Shown: one piece after another, positions 1-8,326 of the stretch
Layout of the letters: each line of letters opens with the position of its first letter
Numbering within the stretch: the stretch's first letter is position 1
Notes under the pieces: model-generated
What the model saw: only the letters and a program-made list of their open reading frames with translations
Databases searched by the model: none
What the model was told of the DNA's origin: nothing
Program-made: the position numbers and the translations under genes
DNA from: DASPKX01 sp035627835
Lineage (GTDB): Bacteria > Verrucomicrobiota > Verrucomicrobiia > Limisphaerales > SXQI01
Assembly (NCBI GenBank): GCA_035627835.1
Contig: DASPKX010000061.1
Coordinates: 1 to 45,925 of the forward strand
Length of the DNA: 45,925 bases
Direction of reading: 5' to 3'

Positions 1-303
1 CAGGTCGGGCGTGAACTGGATGCGGTTAAAGTCGAGCGACATCACCTGCGACAGCGCATTGATGATCGTCGTCTTCGCCAGCCCGGGAACGCCCATCAGC
101 AAGGCATGTCCGCGTGCAAGAATGCAGATGAGCAACCGCTCAATGACATCCTCCTGCCCGATGATGACTTTGCTCAATTCCGTGCCCAGGGCGCGGTATC
201 GATCACGCAGGTTATTAATCGCTGCGACATCTCCCTCGCTCGGTTGTAACACCGCTCCGCCAGACGTCACGCGTCCAGGGGCAACTCCGCTCGCTTCTCT
301 CAT
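1..303 (-). CDS. MoxR-family AAA ATPase, N-terminal part
   Basis: Incomplete: the gene runs off the left edge, leaving the first 101 residues. The Walker A motif GVPGLAKT is clear at about residues 73-80. It is preceded by the helix VIIGQEDVIERLLICILARG and followed by LDFNRIQFTPDL, the usual N-terminal layout of MoxR ATPases (IGQ..., GxPGxAKT, RIQFTPDLLPSD). Family members are chaperone-like AAA+ ATPases that assist maturation of protein complexes, often next to DUF58 and von Willebrand factor A genes; those neighbours would lie outside the window. The ATG at 303 is the only good start, since an in-frame stop lies at 325-327. The gene is divergent from selA across a 213-bp gap. Confidence 0.9.
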   Translation of the reverse strand, partial: MREASGVAPGRVTSGGAVLQPSEGDVAAINNLRDRYRALGTELSKVIIGQEDVIERLLICILARGHALLMGVPGLAKTTIINALSQVMSLDFNRIQFTPDL

Positions 304-516
304 ACTTTCAGGCTGGATTCGGGCTTAATGAAGATGCCGCTAACAATGAAGGTCAACTACAGAGTGCGCGCGATCTGTTAAAAGCTCTCCCAATCAATGA
401 CGCCCAACCTAACACAACTCAGTTTAAATCAATAGGCCCGATTTCCCTGGCTCGTCCACTCCTGCGGCCATGAAATTACGCTTGTAAAATGAGCCTCGAC
501 TTGCGAGCAGCAAAGG

Positions 517-1875
517 ATGGAGGAGCCGCGGCGCGCCATTCCGTCCGTTGACAAGATCCTGCAGGAGCTGGGGGAGCAGGGCTTGCCGCGCGCGGTCGTC
601 CTTCGCACCGTCCGGGCGGAGCTTCAGCGTGTGCGTATGCAAAACGAGCCCGTGGCCGCTGAGAAGCTGTTGGCGCAAATTCGTGAGCGGCTCGACGACT
701 CGCGGGCCATGCGCCTTCGGCCGGTGATCAACGCCACCGGTGTGCTGGTGCACACCAACCTGGGGAGATCCCCGTTGTGCGTCCAAGCAGCGGACGCTTT
801 GAAAGAGATCGCTTCTGGATACACAAACCTGGAGCTGGATTTGCACACAGGCCATCGCGGCGCTCGCGGTGAGTACGTCGAGTCCTTGGTGGCGCTCGTC
901 TCAGGAGCCGAGGCCGCCACCGTGGTAAACAATTGCGCGGCCGCGCTCGTTCTTGCCCTTCGCCATTTCACACGTGCCAGGCCGGAGGTGATTATCTCAC
1001 GCGGCGAGTTGGTCCAGATCGGTGGCGGCTTTCGCATCCCCGAGATCCTCGAAGGCAGTGGCGCTCGCCTCAAAGAAGTCGGAACCACCAATCGCACGAC
1101 GCTGCAGGACTATGAGCAAGCTATCAGTCCCAGCGTCGGCATGATTCTCAAAGTCCACCAAAGCAACTTCCACATGGAAGGGTTCGTGGCATCTCCCGAC
1201 CGCGAGGAGTTAGCGCGCCTCGGTAAACGCGTTGGCATGCCTGTCATGGAGGACTTGGGCAGTGGCGCGATTTCTGACACCGCGCAGATCGCCAGCATCC
1301 GCCGCGAGCCCACTCCCGCCGACTCCCTGGCCGCCGGCATCGACCTGGTTTGCTTCAGCGGCGACAAACTGCTCGGTGGCCCTCAGGCTGGCTTGATCGC
1401 CGGGCGAGCGGAACACATCACAGCATTAAAGAAGGAGCCGTTCTTTCGCGCGCTCCGCTGCGATAAGCTAATCTTCGCTGCATTGCAGGCCACACTCGAA
1501 ACGCACCTTCACCACAAAGGCGAAGCGCCCGCGCTCCCCCTATGGCAAATGCTGAACACCACCCTTGAGGAACTCGAGGCACGAGCAGCTCAGTATGTGC
1601 GTCGTCTCCGTGACAAAGGTGTTCAGGCCGAGCTTAGCAAACCGACAGGGGAGATCGGCGGCGGAGCTTTGCCCACGGTGCGGATCGACTCCATCGGAGT
1701 GGATGTGCAAGTCCCCGGCAAGGCCGCCGATGCCATCATGAAGAAGCTGCGGAAAGGCGCTCCGCCCGTGATTGCTTACCTCGAGCAAGGAAAGATCAGG
1801 TTCGATCTCCGCACCGTGTTTCCGTCGCAGGATGAAGCCTTGATCGCCACCATTGCCACGGCTTTCAAAGCGTGA
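517..1875 (+). CDS. selA: L-seryl-tRNA(Sec) selenium transferase SelA
   Basis: SelA is a PLP enzyme that converts Ser-tRNA(Sec) to selenocysteinyl-tRNA(Sec) using selenophosphate. The 452 residues are close to the family length (about 460). The N-terminus PSVDKILQELG is the usual SelA opening. INATGVLVHTNLGRSPL and NLELDLHTGHRGARGEYVE follow. The PLP lysine is K284 in FSGDKLLGGPQAG. The ATG at 517 is chosen because it puts the PSVDK block near the N-terminus as in homologues; an AAAGG stretch lies directly upstream without normal Shine-Dalgarno spacing. The stop overlaps the selB start by four bases (GTGA, 1872-1875), so the two are translationally coupled. Confidence 0.96.
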   Translation: MEEPRRAIPSVDKILQELGEQGLPRAVVLRTVRAELQRVRMQNEPVAAEKLLAQIRERLDDSRAMRLRPVINATGVLVHTNLGRSPLCVQAADALKEIASGYTNLELDLHTGHRGARGEYVESLVALVSGAEAATVVNNCAAALVLALRHFTRARPEVIISRGELVQIGGGFRIPEILEGSGARLKEVGTTNRTTLQDYEQAISPSVGMILKVHQSNFHMEGFVASPDREELARLGKRVGMPVMEDLGSGAISDTAQIASIRREPTPADSLAAGIDLVCFSGDKLLGGPQAGLIAGRAEHITALKKEPFFRALRCDKLIFAALQATLETHLHHKGEAPALPLWQMLNTTLEELEARAAQYVRRLRDKGVQAELSKPTGEIGGGALPTVRIDSIGVDVQVPGKAADAIMKKLRKGAPPVIAYLEQGKIRFDLRTVFPSQDEALIATIATAFKA

Positions 1876-3800
1876 CGAAACGATTCATCATTGCCACCGC
1901 TGGGCATGTCGATCACGGCAAGAGTTCACTGGTAAAAGCTCTCACCCGCTCCGACCCCGATCGCCTGCCCGAAGAAAAAGCCCGCGGCATCACTATTGAT
2001 CTCGGCTTCGCGCGACTTGCTCTCACTGCTGAACATGGCGCTACGTTCGAAATCGGCATCGTGGACGTTCCGGGGCACGAAGACCTTGTTAAGAACATGG
2101 TCTCAGGCGTCGGCGCCATCAACGCCGCCTTGTTGGTCGTCGCCGCTGATGACTTGTGGATGCCCCAAACGGAAGAGCATCTCCAGATTCTCTCCTATGT
2201 CGGCATTCAGCACGGCGTTGTCGCGCTCACGAAGTGTGACCTTGCTGAATCCGCCAACCATCTGGAGAAGTGCATCAGCGAGGTGCGCGACCGGCTCTCC
2301 GGCTCGCCGCTAGCTGATGCAGAAATCATTCCAGTTGCTGCCCCGCTCGCGCATGGACTCAGCGAGCTTTGCTCCTCGCTCGTGCGATGCCTCTCGCGTG
2401 TTGAGGATCCCGTGGATGCGGGCAAGCCGCGCCTCAACGTAGATAGAGTTTTTACTTTGCGCGGAATCGGCACGGTCACGACGGGCTCTCTTATCGGCGG
2501 CCAATTGCGCCGTGGGGAGAAGTTGCTTGTGCAACCGCGGGGCTTGCCGGTGCATGCCCGCTCTCTCCACTCTCATAACCGCGAAGTCGAGATCGCCTTT
2601 CCGGGATCACGTGTCGCTCTAAACATTCCCGAACTCTCCGCGAATTCCGACGAGCCACACGCGGTTCTCCGAGGCGACACAATCACACTTCCAAACCTTG
2701 GCCATCCAGTCGCGATGCTCGATGCCGTTTTGGCCCGCAGCAATCGAAGTTCGATCGGCAAACCGCTGAAGCCCTTAAAGGATGGCGCTCGCGTCCGCTG
2801 GCGGCACGGCACTGCCAACATTCCTGCCACCGTTCAGTTGCTTAATGCGAACGACCTCAAAGCAGGCGAATCCGTCCTGGCCCGTTTTCGTTTCGAGCGC
2901 CCCGTCTTCGCGCTGGAAGGGGAGCGATTCGTTATTCGCGATTGGGCCGAGCAGCGGACCCTGGGCGGCGGCCTGATTCTCCATGTCGGCGAGCCCCCGA
3001 GCATCCGAGGTGCCCATCTGCAATTTCTGGAAACCCGCGCAAAACAGCTCGATTGCTTCACCTGGGTGCGAGCGCTTCTTGAGCGGGACCTCTGTGTCCC
3101 CATCCCAGGATTGCTCCAGCTTTCTATTTACAGCGAGCAAAGCATTCAGCGTGCGGTAAACGATCTCCTCAATGGCGGCTCCGTCGTTCGCCAAGGCGAA
3201 CTCCTTTGCACAAGCGCTGAGTGGGCTCGTTTGCGCGATCTTCTTCTGAACGTCCTTGAAACTTACTTCGCAGCTCACCCCGACAGAAACTCAGCGCCCC
3301 TGGCCGACCTGAGCGCGGAACTGAACCTGGAGCGTCCTGAGTTGCTAGACTCCTTGATCGCGAGCTTTCCCGATCTTCAGCTTAAAGAGCTGAACGTTTT
3401 CCGCACTGGAAGAAAACTTGCCCTCCCGGATCACTTAAAGATCGCAGCGCTCCGCGTTCGAAATTTACTCGCGCAAAACGGCCTTAATCCTCCCTCCCGC
3501 TCCGAACTCGCTCCAGACAAAGCAACGCAGGATGCCCTCCAATATTTTCTCAGGTCGGGAGAGGTCATCGAACTCGCTGCTGAAGTCGTGATCAACTCCG
3601 CCGATTACGCCAAAGCCGTTGCGGCGATTGTGGCTTTTCTTGACCGAAACGGCCCAGCCACTGCCAGCCAAATCCGGCAGGAACTGCAAACAAGCCGCCG
3701 AGTTCTGATCCCCCTGCTCGAAAGGTTGGACCGCCAGGGCGTCACCGAGCGGATGGGGGACTTGCGACGGCTCTCCCGGCCCGCTGACCGCGCGTCCTGA
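1872..3800 (+). CDS. selB: Selenocysteine-specific elongation factor SelB
   Basis: SelB is an EF-Tu-like GTPase that carries selenocysteinyl-tRNA to UGA codons marked by a SECIS hairpin. The GTG start overlaps the selA stop. The G domain shows G1 AGHVDHGKSS at residues 9-18, G2 GITIDLGFA, G3 DVPGHEDLV and G4 TKCD. Beta-barrel domains follow (RVFTLRGIGTVTTGSL), then a C-terminal half of winged-helix repeats, the SECIS-binding region of the family. The 642 residues match the usual length (about 610-640). The last eight or nine codons lie in a degenerate copy of a palindromic intergenic repeat (3775-3798), so the extreme C-terminus and stop codon may be repeat-derived. No selenoprotein or selC gene was seen in the window. 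Confidence 0.96.
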   Translation: MTKRFIIATAGHVDHGKSSLVKALTRSDPDRLPEEKARGITIDLGFARLALTAEHGATFEIGIVDVPGHEDLVKNMVSGVGAINAALLVVAADDLWMPQTEEHLQILSYVGIQHGVVALTKCDLAESANHLEKCISEVRDRLSGSPLADAEIIPVAAPLAHGLSELCSSLVRCLSRVEDPVDAGKPRLNVDRVFTLRGIGTVTTGSLIGGQLRRGEKLLVQPRGLPVHARSLHSHNREVEIAFPGSRVALNIPELSANSDEPHAVLRGDTITLPNLGHPVAMLDAVLARSNRSSIGKPLKPLKDGARVRWRHGTANIPATVQLLNANDLKAGESVLARFRFERPVFALEGERFVIRDWAEQRTLGGGLILHVGEPPSIRGAHLQFLETRAKQLDCFTWVRALLERDLCVPIPGLLQLSIYSEQSIQRAVNDLLNGGSVVRQGELLCTSAEWARLRDLLLNVLETYFAAHPDRNSAPLADLSAELNLERPELLDSLIASFPDLQLKELNVFRTGRKLALPDHLKIAALRVRNLLAQNGLNPPSRSELAPDKATQDALQYFLRSGEVIELAAEVVINSADYAKAVAAIVAFLDRNGPATASQIRQELQTSRRVLIPLLERLDRQGVTERMGDLRRLSRPADRAS

Positions 3801-3837
3801 CGCCCATGGTAGGCCCGGTCCCCTGACCGGGCGTCCT
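3775..3837. repeat. Two tandem copies of a ~30-bp palindromic repeat
   Basis: The copy at 3806-3837 has the arms GGCCCGGTC and GACCGGGC around CCCT. A degenerate copy at 3775-3798 keeps CCCGG, CTGACCG and CGTCCT and forms the 3' end of selB. Related copies lie at 4271-4300, 36692-36782, 38845-38874 and 40143-40171. Seen directly by comparing intergenic sequences; function unknown. Confidence 0.8.
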
Positions 3838-3861
3838 GGTCCTCCCGCGTCACGCTCCGGG

Positions 3862-4041
3862 TCAAGGGCGAATTCTACCAGCGTTCATGAAGTAGAGGAT
3901 CGCTGCGAAAATGGCAGAAATAATCAGCCCCACGACAATGCTCCAAAGAAGGTAATGCCGATGCTTTCGCCGGTTTGCCTTCCCCATGCCTGGGAGCAGG
4001 TAGTATCGATGCTCCTCTGGATTCTTCTTCGACCAAAACAC
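3862..4041 (-). CDS. Small single-span membrane protein, 59 aa
   Basis: This short frame opens with GTG at 4041 and ends with TGA at 3862. It has a charged, aromatic N-terminal part (FWSKKNPEEHRYYLLPGMG), a basic stretch (KANRRKHRHY) and one strong transmembrane segment, roughly residues 31-52 (LLWSIVVGLIISAIFAAILY). The basic cluster before the span predicts a cytoplasmic N-terminus. An in-frame stop lies 10 codons before the GTG, so no longer start is available beyond the region near 4068. The composition looks like real protein (basic/TM segregation, varied residues) rather than a shadow frame. It is convergent with selB, with the palindromic repeat between them. No family is recognised; real but hypothetical. 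Confidence 0.6.
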   Translation of the reverse strand: MFWSKKNPEEHRYYLLPGMGKANRRKHRHYLLWSIVVGLIISAIFAAILYFMNAGRIRP

Positions 4042-4270
4042 AACTATCCGTAAACTGCGGGGCGGATGCTAGGTCACCATTCAACCTTCCGCAAACGAAT
4101 CCTGCCAGTTGGCCTCAAACCCATCATCGGCGATGCGCCACGACCTAACCCTGCCTGGCCGCCCTGCAAGATCATGGTTGACATGTAAAGCAACCTACTG
4201 CACATGTATTCTGTATGGGGGCCGCCCCGCATAAGATCCAGCAGCCACGGAGAACGACAGTCGCCTCCTT

Positions 4271-4300
4271 TGGTAGGCCCGGTCCCCGACCGGGCGTCCT
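4271..4300. repeat. Palindromic intergenic repeat copy
   Basis: TGGTAGGCCCGGTC, CCC, GACCGGGCGTCCT: nearly identical to the copy at 3806-3837, with one base fewer in the loop. It lies in the 369-bp gap between the small membrane protein and the large secreted protein. It shows that a longer frame reading upstream from 4411 is not genuine coding sequence. The rest of the gap holds the TACAC array at 4341-4380 and nothing else recognised. Confidence 0.85.
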
Positions 4301-4340
4301 CGCCAGGAGCACCTCCCGCGCCAACCGCGTCGCACTTTCG

Positions 4341-4380
4341 GAAATACACAATTTTACACGCTTATACACGATTATACACA
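4341..4380 (+). repeat. Four 10-bp-phased TACAC repeats
   Basis: Four consecutive 10-base units each carry TACAC at the same position: GAAATACACA, ATTTTACACG, CTTATACACG, ATTATACACA. The AT-rich run ends 30 bp before the start of the secreted-protein gene at 4411. The one-helical-turn spacing puts every copy on the same DNA face, which suits a promoter or multimeric protein-binding site. The spacing is seen; the role is inferred. Confidence 0.5.
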
Positions 4381-4410
4381 CTTCCGCGGCGCTCGCGCCC
4401 ATTTCCATTT

Positions 4411-7400
4411 ATGCTCCGAATCTTTTTCCGCCTCCTCATTCTCATCGCTGCGCCGTTGCTGATCTCTGCCGCCGGAAAAGCCGACCTGCACGTGGACTTG
4501 GTTGCCGCTGTCCCGCAAGCCACTGTCACGAACGCGCTTCAATTCGCCGTCCGACGCCCGGGCGAATCCGGCGGCGTTAAGGTCGATTCACTTTTCCTGC
4601 ACCCCGTTCACCCCGATGCCCCCGCTCAGATCACGTACCCTATCCACTTGCCTGCAATTAATCCTGGCGACCGATTATTCCTGGCATTCCAGATCGGCAT
4701 TGCGGACGGAGTGAAAACCGATCCCCCCATGGACGGCGTAACATTCACCATTCTCACCAACGGCTCTACAGCCTTCCGGGAGACAAGTGCCGAAACCCGC
4801 TGGCGTGCTCGTTGCCTCGATTTCACCGCTCTGGGCGGGCAAGCGATCCAGCTCACCTTCCAAAGCCACGCCGGCGCAAACACCGCCTACGATTGGGCCT
4901 TATGGGGCGCTCCACGCATTGTGGTTCTGCGGGACGGTCCCGTGATTACCTCCACCACAACTGAATTACCCATCAGCAGTGGCTTTTTCGCCGCCCAACT
5001 CAGGCAGGGTGAGGAGGTGAAACTCAACACCCCCAGCGGGGAAAACGTAGTTCTGAAAGCCGACCTCGCCGGCTGGCATGCCACAGATTTCCTCTTCACC
5101 AACGCCTCGACCTTCCGCATCGAGGCGCCGCCGAGCGTCACGAACACTTTCATCGGGCAATATTCACCCATGCTTGGGCTGGTGAACGCAGGCCCAATAG
5201 CTTCCATTGTTGAAGCCGGAGCATCTCGGACCATTCAACTCGGCGCCATCCTTCGAAATAGTGGAAAAGGTATTTCCCCAGCGGGCGAAGCGCTCCTGGA
5301 ACTAAACGGCACGAAGCAAGCAGTCACTCTCCCAAGGCTTCTTCCCGGTAAAGAGGCGTCACTCATATGGGAAACTCCACTCCCACAGCGTGCAGGGCGT
5401 AACACCTTCGCCCTGGAGGCCCTCACAAGCGAAGCGCGCGCCCGCTGGACCAACAGCTTTGAAGTCTTCCCGAAAGGCGGCAAAACCACTCACGTCAGCT
5501 CTCGCGAAATGAGCGTCACCTTCCGGCGCGCTGAAAACGGCTATGCCTACGCGGAAATTCATGGCGCTGATGACCGCTCAAAACCGCTGGCATACTGGAC
5601 TCCCCTGTTCCGGTTGGTCACGGGAATAGGCGACGCGGCTCACGAATGGCAGATCCGCCCCGCTTCCATACAAAGCTCCCGATCAGCCGCTCGCGTCAGC
5701 GCCTCAGCTCGTGACGCAGACGGCGTGCAATGGCACGTCACACTGGATCTTGGAATAACAGGCGCTGTCGCCCAGGTCCGGCAGACCTGGCGCGCCGATG
5801 CCGACCGTGATGTCTACGCGCTCTGGGGCGCAGACCTGAAAGTCGCTGACGAGCGGAACAGCCTCGCGCGGGTCGGCGGGCTCTTTCCCGGCCTGGAGCA
5901 GCTCTATCTGGACGAAGCATCCTCAAACCTCCGCGATCTCGCTCCTCCCATGAACGATCGCCGCTCGCCTCATCCTTTCAAACTGACCGCTCCTTTCATG
6001 GCTTTAAGCGTGGCGCCTGCCAGCGGGCCATACACCTCCCAAGAGCAAGATTTCTTCTACACCCCCGACGCGCTTCTCTCTGCTCCTGCAGCCGCCAAGT
6101 TCGCGGAAGGCGTGAAACTTCAGCGCACCCAAACCCTCTGGATCGATTGGAACCCGTTGCAGAAGTGGGACGGTGTGCATCACTTCCCCACACCGCGCTT
6201 TGTTTCACCCAACATCGACGACGGCCAGCGCAATCATCGCCTCGCCCTTTTTCTCCCCTCTGTGCCCGAGCAAATCGACGAGAACGGCGTTCAGGCCAAA
6301 CGTCCGTACAAGTTAAAGCGCGGGCAAACGCTCACCCTGGATTATTCATTCGGAATCAGCCGTGCCTCCGCGCTCGGAGCATTTGGGGAGTGGTGCCGCA
6401 GAACCCGCGCTTTGGAAACCGCCCCGCAATGGCCCCGCTCCTTCGAAGAGCAGCTCCAAATTTGCCGTGAAGGCTTCCTGAAGACACTCTGGGATCCGAA
6501 AGCTCAACAGTGGAGCCACTGCATCGGCTGGCCATCGTCAGACGCTCCCGGCTTTGCCACGCTGCTCTGGACTGATTCAACAGTCACCACCAACGTCGCC
6601 GCCGCAAAAACATCGCGGGACCGCGTGGAATTGGTCGCGCGCAAAATGATCAACGGTTCCGGCCCTGCCGCCCTTACCTCGCAGGCGAATTGCCACATTC
6701 TACAATGGGAATTTCCATTCCATTACGGCCACCTCCCCGAAGCCATGCGAGCCATCGATGCGCAGGTGCGCGATCTCGTCGGCTCACAGCATCCGGATGG
6801 CGGATGGCGCTACGCGCCTGCCAATAAAGAACAAGCCTCCCTCGGCCGCTTGGGTGACTCAGTCCTCGGCACCTCCGCCCAAAAATCCTCGGTGATAGCG
6901 CGCTACGCCAGAATCACAGGAGATCTCCAAACCCTCGCAGCCGCGGAAAAAACACTCCTCTTCATGGAGCGCTTCCGCGTCCCGCGCGGCGGCCAAACAT
7001 GGGAATGCCCGATGTACGAGCCCGACATCCTCGCTGCTGCTTACGCCATGCGCGCCTACCTCGAGGCGTACCGCGCGAGCGGCAACCAACGCTGGCTGCA
7101 CAATGCCATCTACTGGGCTGAAACCGGCATGCACTTCCAATATCTCTGGCACCTCGCTGACAAGCCAATGATGCGCGGCGCCAGCATTCCCGTTTATGGC
7201 AGCACCTTCTACACACACTCCTGGCTGTCGACACCAGTCCAATGGTGCGGCCTGGTTTACGCCTACCAACTGCTCCACCTCATCCCTCACCTGCAGGATT
7301 ACAATGAACACGGAGGCGGCTCTGAACTGCAGCTTCAAACCACCTTCCGGGCGCAAGATTATCGCGCCATGGCCGAACTCATCATCGCCAGCGCGGCTCA

Positions 7401-7836
7401 CCAGCAGTTTGCGAGTGGAGACAAGATCGGCGCTTACCCGGACAGTATTTCTAATTTCGAAACTCCCAACCCCGCCTTCATCAATCCTGAAGACATCATG
7501 CTAAACCTCTTCGCCCTGCGCGGAGCAGATCCCGACATCCAAACCGCGCGTTTTGGAGTTGAAGGTGAGCGGCTTGTTATCAGCTCTGGGGCAAGCATCG
7601 TGAGCGCTCACGCGGAGGGCAGGGGAGTTATCCTCAGGCTAAGCAGCCGAAGCACAGAACCGACCCACGGCTTCGTTGCTGGCCCCAAGCCGAGGTCCAT
7701 CGAAGTGAACGGTCAGCGCTTGCCGCAAGCCACTACTCAGCTCACGCGGGAACCGGGTTGGACGTACGACGAACACACAAAGCGCGCCTACTTCGTCATC
7801 CCTGGTCCAACGGCAACCGCCACCTTTGTGTGGTGA
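4411..7836 (+). CDS. Large secreted protein with C-terminal alpha-toroid-like region
   Basis: Function unknown. The ATG at 4411 gives a clean signal peptide (MLRIFFRLLILIAAPLLISA) and a 1141-residue protein. The frame stays open upstream, but that part contains an intergenic repeat. Residues about 40-180 look like a beta-sandwich (LTFQSHAGANTAYDWALWG resembles carbohydrate-binding folds). The middle is Ig-like and beta-rich. Roughly residues 680-1000 are helical with repeated hairpins (CHILQWEFPFHYG, QHPDGGWRYAP, GQTWECPMYEPDILAAAYAM), reminiscent of six-hairpin glycosidases or polysaccharide lyases. I infer a periplasmic or surface carbohydrate-active protein. No catalytic residues can be assigned. 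No clear Shine-Dalgarno sequence precedes the start. Confidence 0.75.
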   Translation: MLRIFFRLLILIAAPLLISAAGKADLHVDLVAAVPQATVTNALQFAVRRPGESGGVKVDSLFLHPVHPDAPAQITYPIHLPAINPGDRLFLAFQIGIADGVKTDPPMDGVTFTILTNGSTAFRETSAETRWRARCLDFTALGGQAIQLTFQSHAGANTAYDWALWGAPRIVVLRDGPVITSTTTELPISSGFFAAQLRQGEEVKLNTPSGENVVLKADLAGWHATDFLFTNASTFRIEAPPSVTNTFIGQYSPMLGLVNAGPIASIVEAGASRTIQLGAILRNSGKGISPAGEALLELNGTKQAVTLPRLLPGKEASLIWETPLPQRAGRNTFALEALTSEARARWTNSFEVFPKGGKTTHVSSREMSVTFRRAENGYAYAEIHGADDRSKPLAYWTPLFRLVTGIGDAAHEWQIRPASIQSSRSAARVSASARDADGVQWHVTLDLGITGAVAQVRQTWRADADRDVYALWGADLKVADERNSLARVGGLFPGLEQLYLDEASSNLRDLAPPMNDRRSPHPFKLTAPFMALSVAPASGPYTSQEQDFFYTPDALLSAPAAAKFAEGVKLQRTQTLWIDWNPLQKWDGVHHFPTPRFVSPNIDDGQRNHRLALFLPSVPEQIDENGVQAKRPYKLKRGQTLTLDYSFGISRASALGAFGEWCRRTRALETAPQWPRSFEEQLQICREGFLKTLWDPKAQQWSHCIGWPSSDAPGFATLLWTDSTVTTNVAAAKTSRDRVELVARKMINGSGPAALTSQANCHILQWEFPFHYGHLPEAMRAIDAQVRDLVGSQHPDGGWRYAPANKEQASLGRLGDSVLGTSAQKSSVIARYARITGDLQTLAAAEKTLLFMERFRVPRGGQTWECPMYEPDILAAAYAMRAYLEAYRASGNQRWLHNAIYWAETGMHFQYLWHLADKPMMRGASIPVYGSTFYTHSWLSTPVQWCGLVYAYQLLHLIPHLQDYNEHGGGSELQLQTTFRAQDYRAMAELIIASAAHQQFASGDKIGAYPDSISNFETPNPAFINPEDIMLNLFALRGADPDIQTARFGVEGERLVISSGASIVSAHAEGRGVILRLSSRSTEPTHGFVAGPKPRSIEVNGQRLPQATTQLTREPGWTYDEHTKRAYFVIPGPTATATFVW

Positions 7837-7886
7837 CGCCTGCGTTGCTTGCATGAAGACCATTGCTCTGGCATAGGATATTTACG

Positions 7887-8102
7887 ATGCGAAGCACCCC
7901 GCAGGAGTTCAGCGTCATCATAGAACAGGATACCGAAGGCTTCTACGTAGCTTCTGTGCCTTCGATTCAGGGCTGCCACACCCAGGCAAAATCGCTCGAC
8001 GAAGTTATGGAGCGTATCAAGGAAGCGATCGCCGTTTGTCTGGATGAGGAGACGGAGCAAACGAACTTGCGCTTTATCGGTGTGCAGCGCGTGACGGTCT
8101 AA
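7887..8102 (+). CDS. hicB: HicB-like antitoxin
   Basis: 71 residues with the partial RNase-H-like fold of HicB antitoxins: FSVIIEQDTEGFYVASVP, then IQGCHTQAKSLDEVMERIKEAI. It lacks the C-terminal DNA-binding extension found in longer HicB proteins. The ATG at 7887 is preferred because the motif starts soon after it; an in-frame ATG at 7863 would add eight residues. Its stop TAA shares one base with the start of the hicA-like toxin (8102). In this family the antitoxin masks the HicA ribonuclease; here the antitoxin is first in the operon. Confidence 0.88.
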   Translation: MRSTPQEFSVIIEQDTEGFYVASVPSIQGCHTQAKSLDEVMERIKEAIAVCLDEETEQTNLRFIGVQRVTV

Positions 8103-8326
8103 TGCCCCGTCTTCCTCGTTTGACTGGACGTGAGCTGATTCGCGCTCTGACCCAACTCGGCTTCCAAGTCGCTCGCGTCCGAGGAAGTCACCACTTTCTT
8201 GTGCACCCCGATGGCCGCCGCACGGTCGTTCCAGTGCATGCGGGAGATACCATCGGGCCAGGTCTGCTTACCCACATCCTCCGTAGCATCGACTTGGACG
8301 TGGAGACTTTGAATGGGGTGCTCTGA
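8102..8326 (+). CDS. hicA: HicA-family mRNA interferase toxin
   Basis: 74 residues with the dsRBD-like HicA/YcfA fold. Visible are LTGRELIRALTQLGFQVAR, the catalytic-histidine block GSHHFLVHPDGRRTVVPVH, and a closing GPGLLTHILRSIDL. HicA toxins cleave mRNA independently of translation when released from HicB. The gene overlaps the antitoxin by one base and ends directly against the stop of the convergent DUF4038 gene (8327). Length and motif order match active family members. Confidence 0.92.
   Translation: MPRLPRLTGRELIRALTQLGFQVARVRGSHHFLVHPDGRRTVVPVHAGDTIGPGLLTHILRSIDLDVETLNGVL

Noticed and set aside
304..516. Search for a selC tRNA near selAB
   Set aside because: No cloverleaf with an extended acceptor and UCA anticodon could be drawn here or in 3801-4410.
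4204..4410. Upstream extension of the large secreted protein's frame
   Set aside because: It contains a palindromic intergenic repeat and the TACAC array, and would bury the signal peptide; the ATG at 4411 is the sensible start.
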